A program made the translations under genes and the position numbers. A stretch of DNA of 64,000 nt from Ectobius pallidus (taxonomy: Eukaryota > Arthropoda > Insecta > Blattodea > Ectobiidae): the NCBI GenBank assembly GCA_964059195.1, contig CAXKWD010000007.1, forward strand, positions 155,233,269-155,297,268, in the 5' to 3' direction. Numbering within the stretch: the stretch's first letter is position 1; every line of letters starts with the position of its first letter. The notes below the pieces were generated by a model. That model saw only the letters and a program-made list of their open reading frames with translations. It did not search any database and was not told the origin of the DNA. This document shows positions 1 to 11,339 of this stretch, one piece after another.

Positions 1-300
1 GGGGCCACATTTTTACCCCCCACCACTTATGCACAACTCCGCCGAGGGGGAAAACCTAGGATAGTCATATTGGGAAACAAATGAAGACATTAAAACAATA
101 AAACCTTTTGTAGCAATTATTTCCGATTCGTCTAATTTTTTGGTTTTACGCTACTGGACTATAAGGGAACTGTTTGAAAATTGGAATTGCTTTTTAACTT
201 TCTGCCAGTTCAGATTAGTTACATTGTTTAAAAGTTTCTTAAAATTACATTTTTACTTTCTCGCATACACGTAGTATAGAGTAGCCTAAGTATTGTGATC
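1..300. other. Unassigned flank with part of a dispersed repeat
   Basis: No gene is visible. Positions about 246-310 (a TTTACTTTCTCGCAT motif followed by a GTATTGTGATCGTGAC motif) recur in inverse orientation around 34000-34560. There the same segment is interrupted by a pogo-type element, so this stretch is part of a dispersed repeat of unknown class. Confidence 0.5.
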
Positions 301-305
301 GTGAC

Positions 306-1157
306 AAAAAAAGTGTGCGTGGAACGCCACGCGACAGAAGTAAAACTTGTTTTAATTTTTATTTTTTCAATTTGTTATTATTGGATTTTTCAATTTTGAA
401 TTATTGGACTTTTTAATATTGGGTTTATAGACTTTTTAAATTTTGGATTTTTTAAATTTTGGATTTCTGATTTTTTAATTTTGGATTTTTTAAATTTTCA
501 ATCTTATAATTTTTTATTTTTGGAATTTTTAATTATGGATTTTATTATTTATTAAATTTTCGATTTTTGGATTTTTGGATTTTTTAATTTTTAAATTTGT
601 TCATTTAAATTTTGTAAATTTGGATTTTGTAATTTTGGATTTTTAATTTTTTGAATGTTGGATTTTTGGATTTTTTAAATTTTGGGAATTGAGTGTTTTA
701 ATTTTGGAATTTATTATTTATTATTTGGATTTTTTAAATATTGGATCTTTGAAATTTTTATTTTTTGGATTTCACTTTTTGAATTTTTAAATTTTTTAAA
801 TTTTTATTTGCGATTTTTAAATTTTTTTTTTTATTTTTTAATTTTGGATCTTTGAATTTTTTAAGTTTGGATTTTTAAATTTTTGATTCATTGATTTTTT
901 ATTTTTTGGATTTTTAAATTTTGTATTTTAGTTTTTAATTTTTGATTTTTAGATTTTTCAATTTTGGTATTTTTTAATTTTTAATTTTTTAATTTTGAAT
1001 TTTTATATTTTGGATTGCTTATTTTTTATTTTTGGATTTCTTATTTTTTAAGTTTTGTATTTTTGGACTTTTCAATTTTGGATCTTTGTTTTTTTAATTT
1101 TGGAATTTTGGATTTTTCAAATTTTGGATCTTTGATTTTTTTATTGTTTGGATTCTT
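306..1157 (+). repeat. T-rich degenerate satellite with conserved head
   Basis: A unique head of about 45 bp (306-350, containing GCGTGGAACGCCACGC, a 6-bp stem with a 4-base loop) is followed by some 800 bp of irregular tandem units of the form TTTTTGGATTTTTTAAA. The same head and the same satellite occur in inverse orientation at 48084-48466. Because head plus satellite recur together, they behave as one dispersed unit. The unit type is unknown; no coding potential is seen. Confidence 0.75.
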
Positions 1158-1158
1158 T

Positions 1159-1243
1159 AAGCGCGGTAATGAACCTCCGGGTTCCATAAGATAGATAATA
1201 TACCTTTAGATTGCTTAGGAATTGTCTATGGCCATTGAGCAAG

Positions 1244-1299
<56 letters not shown>

Positions 1300-1300
1300 T
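1159..1300 (+). mobile_element. LINE 3' end fragment with (ATT)n tail
   Basis: Positions 1159-1248 match, in reverse complement, the 3' end of the LINE at 50143-50764 (shared GCGCGG-AATGAACCT block and GCTTAGGAATTGTCTAT block). Both copies run straight into an (ATT)n/(AAT)n microsatellite, here 1247-1300, so the trinucleotide run is the tail of the retroelement and not an independent microsatellite. It is 5'-truncated to about 90 bp; no open frame survives. Confidence 0.75.
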
Positions 1301-1459
1301 TTATTTTTATTTTTATCACTTGTTTGTGAGTTCTTCTGTTGCATCGGCGTTTTTCGCAAGATGCAGCATTATATTGGTACATTGAAAAATGCTCTGACTA
1401 TGGATGTTGTGCCTAGAATCTCCGTTCTCCACGACTGGATCTGGTTTATACTCATAGTA

Positions 1460-1874
1460 TGGTTATTATTATTATTATTATTATTATTATTTTATTATTA
1501 TTATTGTTAGTATTAGAATTATTAGTATTATTATTATTATTATTTTTATTACTACTACTAAAAACTAAACTAAACTCCGTGGCGCGACATCCCCGAAGGG
1601 ACAAGGCCTACCTCCCGCCGCTACAGACCTATAGACAGACGGCAGGTTTGGGGGGCGTGTGGTCAGCCTGCCGACACCCACGGCCGTTAATGGTGGTTTC
1701 CATGACCGGAGCCGCTACTTCTCTATCAAGCAGCTCCTCAATTTGAATCACGAGGCTGAGTGCACCCCTACCAGACCTCCCTACCTAAGAAAAATCCGAG
1801 GAGGTACTGGGGATCGAACCCGGGCCGACGGATCCGTAGTCAGCGACGCTAACCACAAGACCACGCCGGCGATC
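1460..1874 (-). mobile_element. tRNA-derived SINE, minus strand
   Basis: On the minus strand a tRNA-like head starts near 1874 with an A-box-like TGTGGTTAGCG (about 1849-1860) and a B box GGGTTCGATCCCC (1810-1822). A G+C-rich body of about 240 bp follows. The 3' end (1561-1600) contains GGGATGTCGCGCCACGGAG and runs into a (TAA)n-type tail, seen on + as the TTA run 1460-1556. A second 3' end of this family is at 45022-45080. Open frames through it are incidental. Confidence 0.75.
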
Positions 1875-2629
1875 ATTGAAGTTAATAAGTGTAATAAAAA
1901 AAAATGTGCCAGGACATTTGTTATTTATTACTAACTACACTTCAACTTATTTCTTATGTACAGTTCCATTTCAATTTATTTTTTTTATATACAGTTTAAT
2001 TAAAATTTATTTCATATTTAGGCAATACAAAAAATTAAGATTTTTTAAGTTTGTAGTTCTTTTGGTTGGTTGCTCACAGTAGGATTTTAAAACAGTACGG
2101 TGGCTCAGAAGCTTCATAAGTAGGGACCGGATTCTTAGATTTTTACCTATTTTTTTCCTTACTTCCAAAACAAAAAGCGCTCATGCCCTTTTTCGAATCA
2201 TGTCCATAGGATTCACCCACATTAATTTTGTGGCACCTAAAAACACCTAAATGGGGTATAAAAACCTAAATATACCTAAACAGGATAAAAAAACCTAAAA
2301 TATCTAATTTTGGCTCCTTTTTTGTCTTTTTTGTTTATCAGTTGAGAAATCGATATTTTGTGGGAAGAGAATAAATTTTGTCAGGTAGAAATTAATACCA
2401 AGAGTGTTTCATTTAACCCATTGTCGTCTAGTTTGGACAGTATCAAGAGAGGAAAAGAGTACCGGCCTATTCCTTTTAAAATATTCGTACGAACAATCAT
2501 TGTTGCCGTGTATGAACAAGGATATAGAGTTCTGTGTTTTAAAGCACTTGTTTTTTTGTTTGCATTTAGTACTGCCCTGTTATTCATACTGAGTGGTCAC
2601 ACAGTGAGTTTTAAGAAGACGTGTTAATT

Positions 2630-3655
2630 ATGCCGAAACAAATGAAATCGAATTTATCACGGCAGTGGATTGGCGACGATCTTTGGATTTCACTACAGAT
2701 GGCAAAGTAATATTTTGTCAAGCCTGCCAAAAACACGTATTATTTACCTTTCTAGAGAAGGGCGAAGTTTTCGTCCCTAGTTGATTTGTTGTGCGGTTAG
2801 CATGCGTAACAACCGAAAAAAGGAAAATACTGTAATCAGTTTCACGTTATCCACATCCAACCACAAAGTATTTTACTCACTAAATTAGAAGTATCGGATT
2901 CGAATCCTGAGAAGGGTAGTGTCTAGATCAGGAGAAGTCAACTACGTCTTGTGATGACGTTTGTGGAGCAAGAGCATGCGGATCCCTTGTGTGTGACGTC
3001 AGCAAGAGCGCACGGTAGTAGGGGTGTTTAGAGTACGCTAGAGCTAGGTACTAGAGGACCTATTCACTTTAGCTCTGTGGGTAGAACAACTTCTGGTTGG
3101 AAATACGGAGCATTTTTCAAAGTTATTGCAAGTACGCGATCCTGATAGTGTTCTCTCTGCAGAACATGTGTTAGTTCTGCAAAACATTCTTCTTCAGTTC
3201 GAATCGAGGTTTCAGGATGTGGAAAACCTTTCTCCAATGTTTAAACTTTTTGCTACCCCATATTCAGTTAATGTCAAAGACGTTCCTTGCCGGTATCAGT
3301 TGGAACTGCTAAACTTACAATGCGACGATCTGTTAAAGGACAAATAGGCCTACGAACGTAAAGTGGTCTTGGGTAACTTTTACAGAAATTTCTCTGAGAC
3401 TTGCCGCACGAATATTATGTAATTTTGGATCGACATATGTGGCCGAACAATTTTTTTCACTAATGAAACGTGCAAAGCTCAAATCAAGAAGTACATTGTT
3501 AAATCACAACCTAAATGTAGTCTTCGATTAAATATTGCTCAAACATTACGTCCCAACATTGATAAACTTGTTAAAGAAAAAGAGACAGGAAAGTCAGAAA
3601 ATTGTTACTGTAATCTTGTATCATCTAAGGTGCAGACGAGCTTGTATGATAATTA
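2630..3655 (+). pseudogene. Decayed hAT transposase (BED-like N-term, hATC C-term)
   Basis: Three coding islands in different frames lie inside the 3-kb hAT element. The first (2630-2784) starts at an ATG and then, in a shifted frame, reads FTTDGKVIFCQACQKHV, a BED/CGGBP1-like Cys-X2-Cys segment. The second (3126-3347, 73 residues) reads FESRFQDVENLSPMFKLF and later YQLELLNLQCDDLLKDK, the pattern seen just before the C-terminal dimerisation domain of GTF2IRD2/FAM200/EPM2AIP1-type hAT proteins. The third (about 3360-3655) holds, in broken frames, a GSTYVAEQFFSLMKRAK-like block typical of the hATC dimerisation domain. About 340 bp between the first two islands is not recognisable, so the central catalytic part is deleted or replaced. 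Non-functional. Confidence 0.7.
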
Positions 3656-4205
3656 ATTCAGTTCATTTTTTTTATCATTTTTACTGTAGTGAATTATGTT
3701 AATTCAAATGATAGTAGCCTATTGTCTATTTTTGTCAAAGAACATAGATTTTGTGGAAAGGGAATTGTTCTCACAGAATAGAAAAATAGAATTATTTATA
3801 ATATGTTAAACTGCTGCGCTGTAATTAACCGATAAACTATCAAAAAAATCGATTGATGTTTCATTAACTCGGAAACACGTATTACGTAAGTTCTAACCCC
3901 CTAAATTCCCGCTGCCCGCAATACTAATGCCCCTCTCTTCCCCCCTGTTCACTGATGCCTACATTTCACATGCTCCTCGCAGAGATATAACGCGAGCAGT
4001 GAGAGCAGAAAGCAGTGACGTCACAGAGCAAGCTTCTGTCTTCCCCTGGTCTAGATGCAGTATTAACCAAGAGATAACAGGAATAACTTCACGGTTGAGA
4101 ATCTTGAAAGATATTTAGTGATATACTGTAAAGAGGAAATGTGAGACAATCTTATTTTCACTGCTTCTTTTGATGTTTATGCTTTCTTTCTTCAATTGTA
4201 TACTA

Positions 4206-4923
4206 CTAGGAGGTGCCCGTGGCTTCGCCACGATAATTCTTTTACAAATTAAAAATTAAGAGTATAATAATTATCTAAGCATTATATTTATTAACACTTG
4301 CACGCGAATCATTCCTAAACTAAGCCATTAATAATTAATGAAACAGCTAAAATTTCTGCTTTAGAGTACATTCCACGACATGAAAGCGCCCCCTGGGAAA
4401 ACTATATCAGAATCGATTATGCAGTTCCAAAGATCCTGTGAAAACATAATACGTATTGTTTCTCAGCTGTTTATTGACATGAATATGATGTGAATTTTAT
4501 TTTATCAATTCAGTGTAATTTTCAGAAATTATATAATGTTTCAAGGGAAGGAATGGTTTGTTTGGATTATTATTAACAGCGATATTTCAAGAGATAAAAC
4601 CATCAATATTTTACAGATGTTGCCCCCGGCTTCGCCCGCCATTATTCATTGACTCCAGGATTTTTAAGAAAATTACACTGGTAGATTATTAAAAATGTTT
4701 GTGGTCCAGAGCTATGAAAATTGTAAGTAAAAATAAAATTAGAATATTTGTTCATTGTGTTCATTTCACTTAGGCCTTATATAATAAAGAAACGGTTTTC
4801 CTTCCTAATTTGGTAGTCGTCATGAAAGTTTAGACTGCGAGAGACGAACATCGCCGAGTATACCCGATGTCTCACGAAGCGGGCGAGCAAGCACGCTATT
4901 TAGGGCCGTTGAATTGTATAAGA
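4206..4923 (-). mobile_element. Helitron-like non-autonomous element, copy 1
   Basis: A 718-bp unit matches 34591-35297 in inverse orientation. Read on the minus strand it starts TCTTATACAATTCAACG (from 4923) and ends with a hairpin CGTGGCGAAGCCACG, then GGCACCTC and CTAG (4206-4209), followed by T. A terminal hairpin a few bases before CTRR is the Helitron 3' signature. A second hairpin-like GGCGGGCGAAGCCGGGG block lies in the middle (about 4620-4645). The base before the 5' TC is C rather than the usual A, so the class call is tentative. It sits inside the hAT element. Confidence 0.6.
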
Positions 4924-5317
4924 GTAGATTCTCTTAAAGAAAGTTTACACAAATTTAAGTCAATTTTGTTAAGTTAAACTTTACAACTATTATGTAATCA
5001 ATCCTATGTAGCACATTCAAATTCATTAAACCAATTATTCTACCCGAAAACGATACTTTGGACAAAAAACCTAAAAAAAACTACTTCACCCAATGGAAAA
5101 CCTAAAACAGTGTTTTTTAAAACCTAAAAATCCGGTCCCTATTCATAAGTTTGGCGACCACTGATCTAGTGGCTTGTGACTGTGTTCTTAAATGATTTCT
5201 ACCGTTGTATGTTCTATCGTAGGCCCAAATTGTTCTTGCCGTATGTTACTTATTGTTTCTACCTGCAACGTCGTCATTCATGAAATAATATGCCTAAGCA
5301 TTTATTTATCCTAAAAT

Positions 5318-5364
5318 TTCCGCATACCCTCAGGGGTACAAATATCCCCGGGTGAAAACCACTG
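5318..5364 (-). mobile_element. Orphan hAT-like terminus
   Basis: Ends ...GGTGAAAACCACTG at 5364; the reverse complement CAGTGGTTTTCACC matches the general CAGTGGTT hAT terminal pattern. I did not find a matching opposite end within a few kilobases, so it is a solo or truncated end. Confidence 0.35.
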
Positions 5365-5951
5365 CTCTACGACTACCTATTATACGAGAAGAGGTACTGA
5401 CCTTTTCTTGAACTCTTACAGAGGTGAATTTGCAAAGAAGAACATAATCTTTTCTGGCTCTAAATTTTATAATATGCTACCACCCCAACTTAAAGAAATA
5501 CATTCGACAAGAAGTTTTAAGATAAAACTCAAAGAATTTTTAATTGCCAAATCATTCTACACTATAAAAGAATATGAAGAATACTGTACGGTTTCTAAAT
5601 TTGAATAAGTATTTTTGTCCTTATCAAATATAATAATGCATTATTACTGTATCTTGATAATCTCATACCGATACTGGTCTGTTTTACTTCACTTTTTTTT
5701 TTTTTTTAATATATTCTGATTTCACAAAATGATGTGGATATTATATATACGTTTACATGTTTATTACTTACTGAGTAGGGCATGGAGCAAAATGGGTCTG
5801 AACAGCTAATATTGTACTTATAGATCACAAATTGTATACCTGTGTAAACAGCAATTTTAATGTATACTGCAGGGTATTTAAATTGTATATTGTATGACGA
5901 AGCCAAAAATTGTAATATTTTATATGGTGAATAAACAAACAAACAAACAAA
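5365..5951 (+). mobile_element. LINE 3' end (RT C-terminus, UTR, CAAA tail)
   Basis: A frame running into 5408-5608 encodes the extreme C-terminus of a non-LTR retrotransposon reverse transcriptase: IIFSGSKFYNMLPPQLKEI then FKIKLKEFLIAKSFYTIKEY, the common YN-LP...FK..LK.FL....YS..E pattern of jockey/CR1-type ORF2. In-frame residues TRRGTDLFLN precede it from about 5368. A 330-bp A+T-rich 3' UTR follows and ends in (CAAA)n at 5931-5951, a typical tail. The rest of ORF2 is absent, so this is a 5'-truncated dead copy. Confidence 0.7.
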
Positions 5952-6394
5952 CGCTCCGATATGAAGGTTAAACTTCCCTCCCAACTCCCAAGCTCCGCCA
6001 TCACTGGCCCATGCCTACTATAGTGACAACTAGTGGCAAAATGTTCATTCCGTAGTTAACACGTTGTCCTGTAGATGGCCGTACAGTGCATAATAAAAAT
6101 TTACAATAACTTTTATACTTTTTCCCAAAAAACTTGAAGCATTTCTGTCATTAATTATATCACTTTATCTGCATAAAAATACGACCAATGCATAGGTACC
6201 ACGTGAAAGTAGAATATTTTCAATGTATTGATCACTTTTATATAAAGTGTTATTTTCACTTGCAGTTGTGCCGGATACAGTACTATGTCTACTAAACTGA
6301 CTTTCAGCTCTTCTAACCACGCTCTGCTACCAAAATTAACCAATTTTTGCAATCGATCTTTCTGTTAAGAACAGGGGATCGGGTTTAAGTCTTT
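5952..6394. other. No gene seen
   Basis: A+T-rich sequence without convincing codons, splice motifs or terminal repeats that I can recognise. Confidence 0.5.
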
Positions 6395-6495
6395 CACATT
6401 TATTTAGAAGAAAAATTCCTCTGATACTGGAATTTCAACCTAGGATCTTTAGCTATCCGTGCCAATACTCTACCAACTGAGCTAAGCCGGAGTTC
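6395..6495 (-). mobile_element. tRNA-like SINE head
   Basis: Read on the minus strand from about 6490: GGCTTAGCTCAGTTGGTAGA (A-box region), an anticodon-arm-sized gap, then GGTTGAAATTCC (B-box region). The spacing resembles a tRNA, but it is not followed by a proper acceptor-stem complement. A unique A+T-rich body runs to about 6365. More likely a SINE head or tRNA pseudogene than a functional tRNA. Confidence 0.5.
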
Positions 6496-7302
6496 ACTTC
6501 AAAGTTCACAGCGCCAGAAGGAATCTCTCTCCTATTTCGTTTCTTAGAATTGTATTGCTCAACTTTTCCATGCGAGAATTATTTAATTCATTCGAAGAAG
6601 TATTTTATTAACCTCTTATTCGCGGTTTGTAAGCAGAATCGAAGTTTTATAAAACTCCCGAAAGAAGAACTGTTAGAGTATGATAATGATCATATGCATA
6701 CTATAATTTAATGTTCTGTGTGAATAATGATTCTAATAGCAGGATTATGCAAAAAAAAAACATTTATAAATTAATTGTTTGCAGAATGTGGGAAACTATC
6801 CTCGAAATCGTTTGCAGAATGCTATCGTAACGCTTGGTCTACAATGGCATAGCTTTTATGTTTATAACAATTTACCTGCACGCAAAAACGCCTTTTGATG
6901 AAGTAGGGCGGTTGGTTCATATTAGCGTTGTGCGTTCAATAAATCCAACCTTATGAAACATTACACCTTAAGCCAATACAAAATTACCGGTACGTATAAT
7001 TTACTCGAGTAAAATTATAAACCTATAAAGTAAAATAAATTAGTGTGATTATTTTCAGTTTGTAATACGTACATTTCCATTTAAAAAGCCTTAATATTTG
7101 TTTTTCGATTTCAAATTGATTATTTTACTTAGCTACGGATCTCGCTATGCTTCCAGTGGGAACAGGATTTCTTCCTGTTTTTTGTGAGTATAAATCGAGC
7201 TATATCTACGTTAATCCGGTAGTTTGTGTCGTGAAGTTAGGCAATTCTGATGAAGAGGGATATGATGGTTTTCTTATATAAAAAATTTCCTTTAGATTTA
7301 TA
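6496..7302. other. No gene seen
   Basis: A+T-rich, no supported open frame. A small inverted repeat AACAGGATTTCTTCCTGTT lies near 7163-7181 but has no further context. Confidence 0.45.
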
Positions 7303-7620
7303 CTGAGGTAGATTTCGAGGTGGTAAATCTCGCCTTATATGAGAGCTATCGCGAAACCAGTTATTGATTTTTAGAGTACTCAACAAGAGCTTTTCAATGA
7401 TACCACACAAGACGTGGTTTCAAAAAAATTCGAATTTCCATCCCCCAACCAACCAACCATCCCCACTCGTACCCCCAAAACCCCCGAATCGTTGGTGTCA
7501 CTGTGAACTCCATAGGGAGTTCTCTAATTTATTCAGAAAAATTTCCCTCTATATTTCATAGGGGCCGAGATATAAATGTTTTAAAGTTTCAACCCCCTCC
7601 CCCGACCATCCCCTTGGGCC
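7303..7620. repeat. Dispersed repeat, copy 1 (sister at 54835)
   Basis: About 320 bp closely matching 54835-55157 in direct orientation, starting CTGAGGTAGATTTCG and ending CCCTTGGGCC, including a C-rich stretch around 7440-7490. The 54.8-kb copy is clearly inserted in a hAT element. The peptides readable through it are not conserved between the copies, so it is treated as non-coding. Confidence 0.75.
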
Positions 7621-8074
7621 ACCCACTAGTGGATCACGGAAAGGTTACAGGTGGGTCGCAACTCGATCCTAAAACTATTAGAAACCATCAGAAAAGATAA
7701 GAAAAATCGAAACAAATCAAATTGTCAAATTGATGACTCAAACAGTCACACAGGTGGTGACCACTCTCGATCGAAACAGTCCAAAAAATATCATTAATAT
7801 AGTGTTCTTACTTAAAAACAGCCATTTTGCTTGAAAAATTAAAATGGTCTTTGTGTAATTTTATAATTGTAGTTTTTATCTTCATCTAGGAACACTTGTT
7901 AGTGAATAAGTAACTACTTGTCGCATATATTGCAAACATATAGCTATTGTTAAATAAATAACTGTTTTGCTACAAAGTGCTTATATTTTGTCAACCATTT
8001 TCAAATCAGAACACAAATTGTTTATCAATAATCAATCTGTATCTTCGAAAAAGCATTTATAAGCTTATATACAA
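7621..8074. other. No gene seen
   Basis: Unique-looking A+T-rich sequence with no recognised feature. Confidence 0.4.
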
Positions 8075-8638
8075 AATTACAATGAAAATAACCACGTACC
8101 TCATCACAAAAGATGTTGGAAATGTTCTCCTCTTGCATCCAGACAATGCTGGCACCTTTTTAGGAAATTTTCTTTCACGCGCATAAGTTCAGCTTCCGAG
8201 ACAGAGTTACTTTCTCTTTTGATAGGCCTATGTGATATTGTCATTAAGTTCTTCTAACAGTATGTAAATATTATTTATGGGGAAACTTGAAAAATAAAGT
8301 GTATAGGTCAATTTCCCATACATAAGAAGAACTTAAAGACAATCACAAGAGAAATTAATTCTATCTCGGAAGCTGAACTTATGCGCGTGAAAGAAAATTC
8401 CCTAAAAAAGGTGCCAATGTTGCGCGTATGCCAGAGGAGAACATTTGCAACATCTCTTGTGATTAGGTACGTGGTTATTTTCATTGTAATTTTAACTGTA
8501 AATGTGAGAACCTGAATCATTACATCGACCGCGGCATTATTTGCGTAGATATTTCACCCGATCGCTCGGGAGTTGGAGCTGTGCCAGCCGCGCCGCAGAA
8601 ACCCGCGTCATTGGCCAACTCTTGCGTGGAACTCACTG
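8075..8638. mobile_element. Foldback Tc1/mariner-type element, truncated copy
   Basis: Two inverted arms (about 8075-8260 and 8312-8500) flank a short centre. The right side continues to an end CAACTCTTGCGTGGAACTCACTG at 8638 followed by TA. Each arm encodes, reading outward, a degenerate copy of a transposase C-terminus (for example ITREINSISEAELMRVKEN in the right arm). The left arm lacks its outer about 120 bp and TIR. Same family as 24239-24942. Confidence 0.7.
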
Positions 8639-8735
8639 TATTTGCAATATTTGATTGTAAATTATTTATACATAAGGAAGGGATACGATACAAATAAAGT
8701 TTTTTACTCCACTATGGACCGATGGACCGTGGAGG

Positions 8736-8787
8736 TATTCCGATAAGGAAAGGTGGGTTGCCAGCTGAGGAAGGTTGGGAACCACTG
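8736..8787 (-). mobile_element. Orphan hAT-like terminus
   Basis: Ends GGTTGGGAACCACTG at 8787; the reverse complement CAGTGGTTCCCAACC is identical to the start of the hAT element at 15669. No partner end found nearby, so a truncated or solo end. Confidence 0.4.
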
Positions 8788-8957
8788 GTGTAGCCTAATG
8801 GTGTCCGATATTGGAATATACTAGTTTCCAATATTAGGAAACATTTTTCATTTTAGTGATTTGATGACTTCTAAACTTAATGTAATTTAAAGGTTTCTTG
8901 TAAGGCTTTTTAATTTATAATTGATGTTTTTTGTTAAATAACAATATTAGTGATAAT

Positions 8958-9621
8958 TAGGGTTCGGATTTTTACAACCTGAAAAGTGGAAAATATGACT
9001 GCAAATATGACCTTAAAAAATTACTAAATACGACCGAAAATTCCAAAATATTACCTCATAAAAGAACACATTTTCTAAAAATAAACGTTCTAATTTAAAA
9101 TGTAGCCTATAATGACAGTAAATTATTACATCACATGAATTCAATCAGATATAACTTTTTAACAATTTTACAGGTGATTTACGGTTTTACTTGTAATGAA
9201 CTTCTAATCTGTTAATGTTTCCAGATACCACTGCAAAAATGTTTAAAACATGACTATTGGAAATTGTTAACAACAAGGAGGAAGAGGTAATTGTGCTGTT
9301 ACTTGTCCCTTCACATTTCAGTTACAGTAAAAAAAAAAAAAAAAAAGTGACTCTTTTTCGGAAAAAAATTCAGGTCGACAATTTAGTGAACAATCTGCAT
9401 AATTGTGCTATTTCACCGAATTTATAACTGAAATATGACATTAAATTAGAAATATGACCGAAATATGACCAAGACCCTGAAAACTACCAAAATATGACTT
9501 TATATGCAAAATAAAAACGGTCCAATTAGGATAACACATGTGCAATTCATGTTTAATTTGTGTTACGTCGAGAAAGGAAGTAAAGATAAAAATATGACAT
9601 TTCATAAACATCCAAACCCTA
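8958..9621. mobile_element. Non-autonomous hAT element, family TAGGGTTCGG, copy A
   Basis: 664 bp with ends TAGGGTTCGGAT and ATCCAAACCCTA-like (TIR with one mismatch) and a perfect 8-bp target duplication GTGATAAT (8950-8957, 9622-9629). Subterminal AAATATGACC motifs are frequent. It matches copy B (51346-51933) in inverse orientation. An internal poly-A run sits at 9329-9346. No transposase coding is visible. Confidence 0.85.
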
Positions 9622-9702
9622 GTGATAATACTAGAAAAGTTTTCTGTCAAAAAATATTTTTGGCGGTTAGTATAATTATTTGTAAAAAGTTACAATATTC
9701 GG

Positions 9703-10069
9703 CTACTTTCCTCTATCTATACAGACTGTTCCCATTGGAAACTGTAGAGCAAGCCACATAAAGTTGCCTATGAGAAAAGCATTGAGTCTCCAAGTGGAAG
9801 ACAGTAACACCTTCCTAGCCAGAATAATGGCCTGGTGTTCCTTGACAGTGTGTGATAGACATTGAGAGATATACCTGGCTGAAACTAATTCCTTCTGTGC
9901 CTGATGTTCTTCAGAAGTTTGAGAATGATACTGATAGGCACGCCTGGCTGCATCCAATTCTATGCCTGCTTGACGCTCTTCCAATGTCCCATAAGATCGC
10001 TGGGCAACATGCCTTGCAAAATAAAAAAAACAAGAGTAATCAACTTGAGAGCGGTTGGCAATAGTAACA
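9703..10069 (-). pseudogene. Repeat-protein remnant beside Helitron
   Basis: A minus-strand frame ending at 9703 contains three imperfect repeats of about 23 residues (SYGTLEERQAGIELDAARRA, SQTSEEHQAQKELVSAR, SHTVKEHQAIILARKV), followed by a short hydrophobic stretch. Repeats of the type ET-EER-AR are common in proteins encoded by large arthropod mobile elements, including Helitrons, but I cannot assign it firmly. The nominal first 27 residues come from antisense of the adjoining Helitron 5' end (10070-10149) and are unlikely to belong. Probably a truncated transposon gene; a host gene fragment is the alternative. Confidence 0.35.
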
Positions 10070-10924
10070 TCTCTATATATATAAAAGGCTTTGTCCTGAC
10101 TGACTGAATGAATCACTGACTGACTGATTGACTGAATGACAGGAATCAACGTACAGCCTAAACTATAACAGGTAGAGACTTGGAATTTTGACAGTACCTT
10201 CGTTTCATAATGTAGGTGCTCACTAAGAAAGGATTTTGAAAAATTCTGATTCTAAATGCCAAAAATTAAATGTTTTTGAAAATACTTAATCCCTTTTTAC
10301 ATAGAATTATCCATTCCAAATCACAGAATATATTGTTGCCAAATGGTATCAGGTGGGCTTGGAAAAAACAAATGAAATGCACTTTTGACAAATAAGAGAA
10401 GTTATCAAAATAATTCATGTTATAAATAAATAAAACAGAATGAAATCCACTAAAATAATGGAATCACATAACTTTCTCTACCCTGGACATAGAGAAAACA
10501 AAACGAGGTATGGTAATGTGTATATTATTATATTATATCGCAGGTTTTTGGAGAGAAAAGTATGAAAGTGATAATGCTTTCTGTTTAATTTCATCTCCAA
10601 AACGGCTTTATGGTAACATAAGAGTGGGAAATTTCCCGCCTCGATATTACAATTTTATGTTACAGGAATTTCTGTTTCTTCTTATTTAAACTCTACCAGG
10701 CTTGCTGTGCACTGTACAAGCGATGGGATGCAAAATTCTAGATCCTCTATGAGCCATAAAAAATTATATCAAGCGTTTTCTGAGGGAATAGTTTGAGTGT
10801 AATAAGTCGTTTCAAATTATAAATGCCTATATAAGGACCTAGAATTTAAAATTGAAAATCCTTCATAAGCTAATTTCCAATTACAAAATACAAAACCCGG
10901 GCGACGCTGGGTCTTTTAAGCTAG
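10070..10924 (+). mobile_element. Non-autonomous Helitron
   Basis: Starts A|TCTCTATATATATAAAAGG at 10070 and continues with GACTGACTGA repeats (10096-10140). It ends with a GC hairpin ACCCGGGCGACGCTGGGT (10894-10911), a short spacer and CTAG (10921-10924), followed by T. A 5' TC, a 3' hairpin plus CTRR, A-T insertion and no target duplication are diagnostic of Helitrons. At 855 bp with no Rep/helicase coding it is non-autonomous. Confidence 0.75.
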
Positions 10925-11339
10925 TAATATTATATGCTGCTCTTAAGGAAAGTTTCTTGTATTATAATTAATTCTATACAATAGTCGTGCAAACTTCTGT
11001 ACCCAAATAGGCCTATCTTTTTCTATTGAATGCTTCAAAAGTAAACACATTATTTTTTTAGGATCTTGTCTGTACCAGTAGGCCTTGAAATATTGCTACG
11101 TAACTGTTTATTTCTTTTTGTTTTGTTTGTAATGGATTGTGTTCATTTTAAATGATACTGAATTTAAATTATTATTATATTAGATGAAATAGAAAAGATG
11201 AGTGATCAACTATAATCCTATAACCTCTCCAGGTATACAAACTGTGCTCATGCAGAATTTCAGCTGTATCAATTTAGTGGTTTCTGTGACAAATCTGTCC
11301 AGACAGAGACGAACCATTAGATTTTTATATAATGTATAT
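10925..11339. other. No gene seen
   Basis: A+T-rich, contains TAGGCCTA palindromes near 11008; otherwise nothing recognised. Confidence 0.4.

Larger units (their letters stand above)
2121..5141 (+). mobile_element. Near-complete hAT transposon, 3.0 kb
   Basis: The ends are TAGGGACCGGATT at 2121 and its inverse at 5141. They are flanked by a perfect 8-bp target duplication TTCATAAG (2113-2120 and 5142-5149), the hallmark of hAT elements. Subterminal AACCTAAA-type motifs repeat at both ends (about 2245-2310 and 5065-5130), as expected for transposase binding regions. It contains a decayed hAT transposase (2630-3655) and a nested Helitron-like element (4206-4923). Removing the nested element leaves about 2.3 kb, a plausible size for an autonomous hAT. 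Multiple stops make it inactive. Confidence 0.85.

Noticed and set aside
1141..1359. Minus-strand open frame with a long Asn run
   Set aside because: It is the translation of the (ATT)n tail of a truncated LINE; low complexity, no gene.
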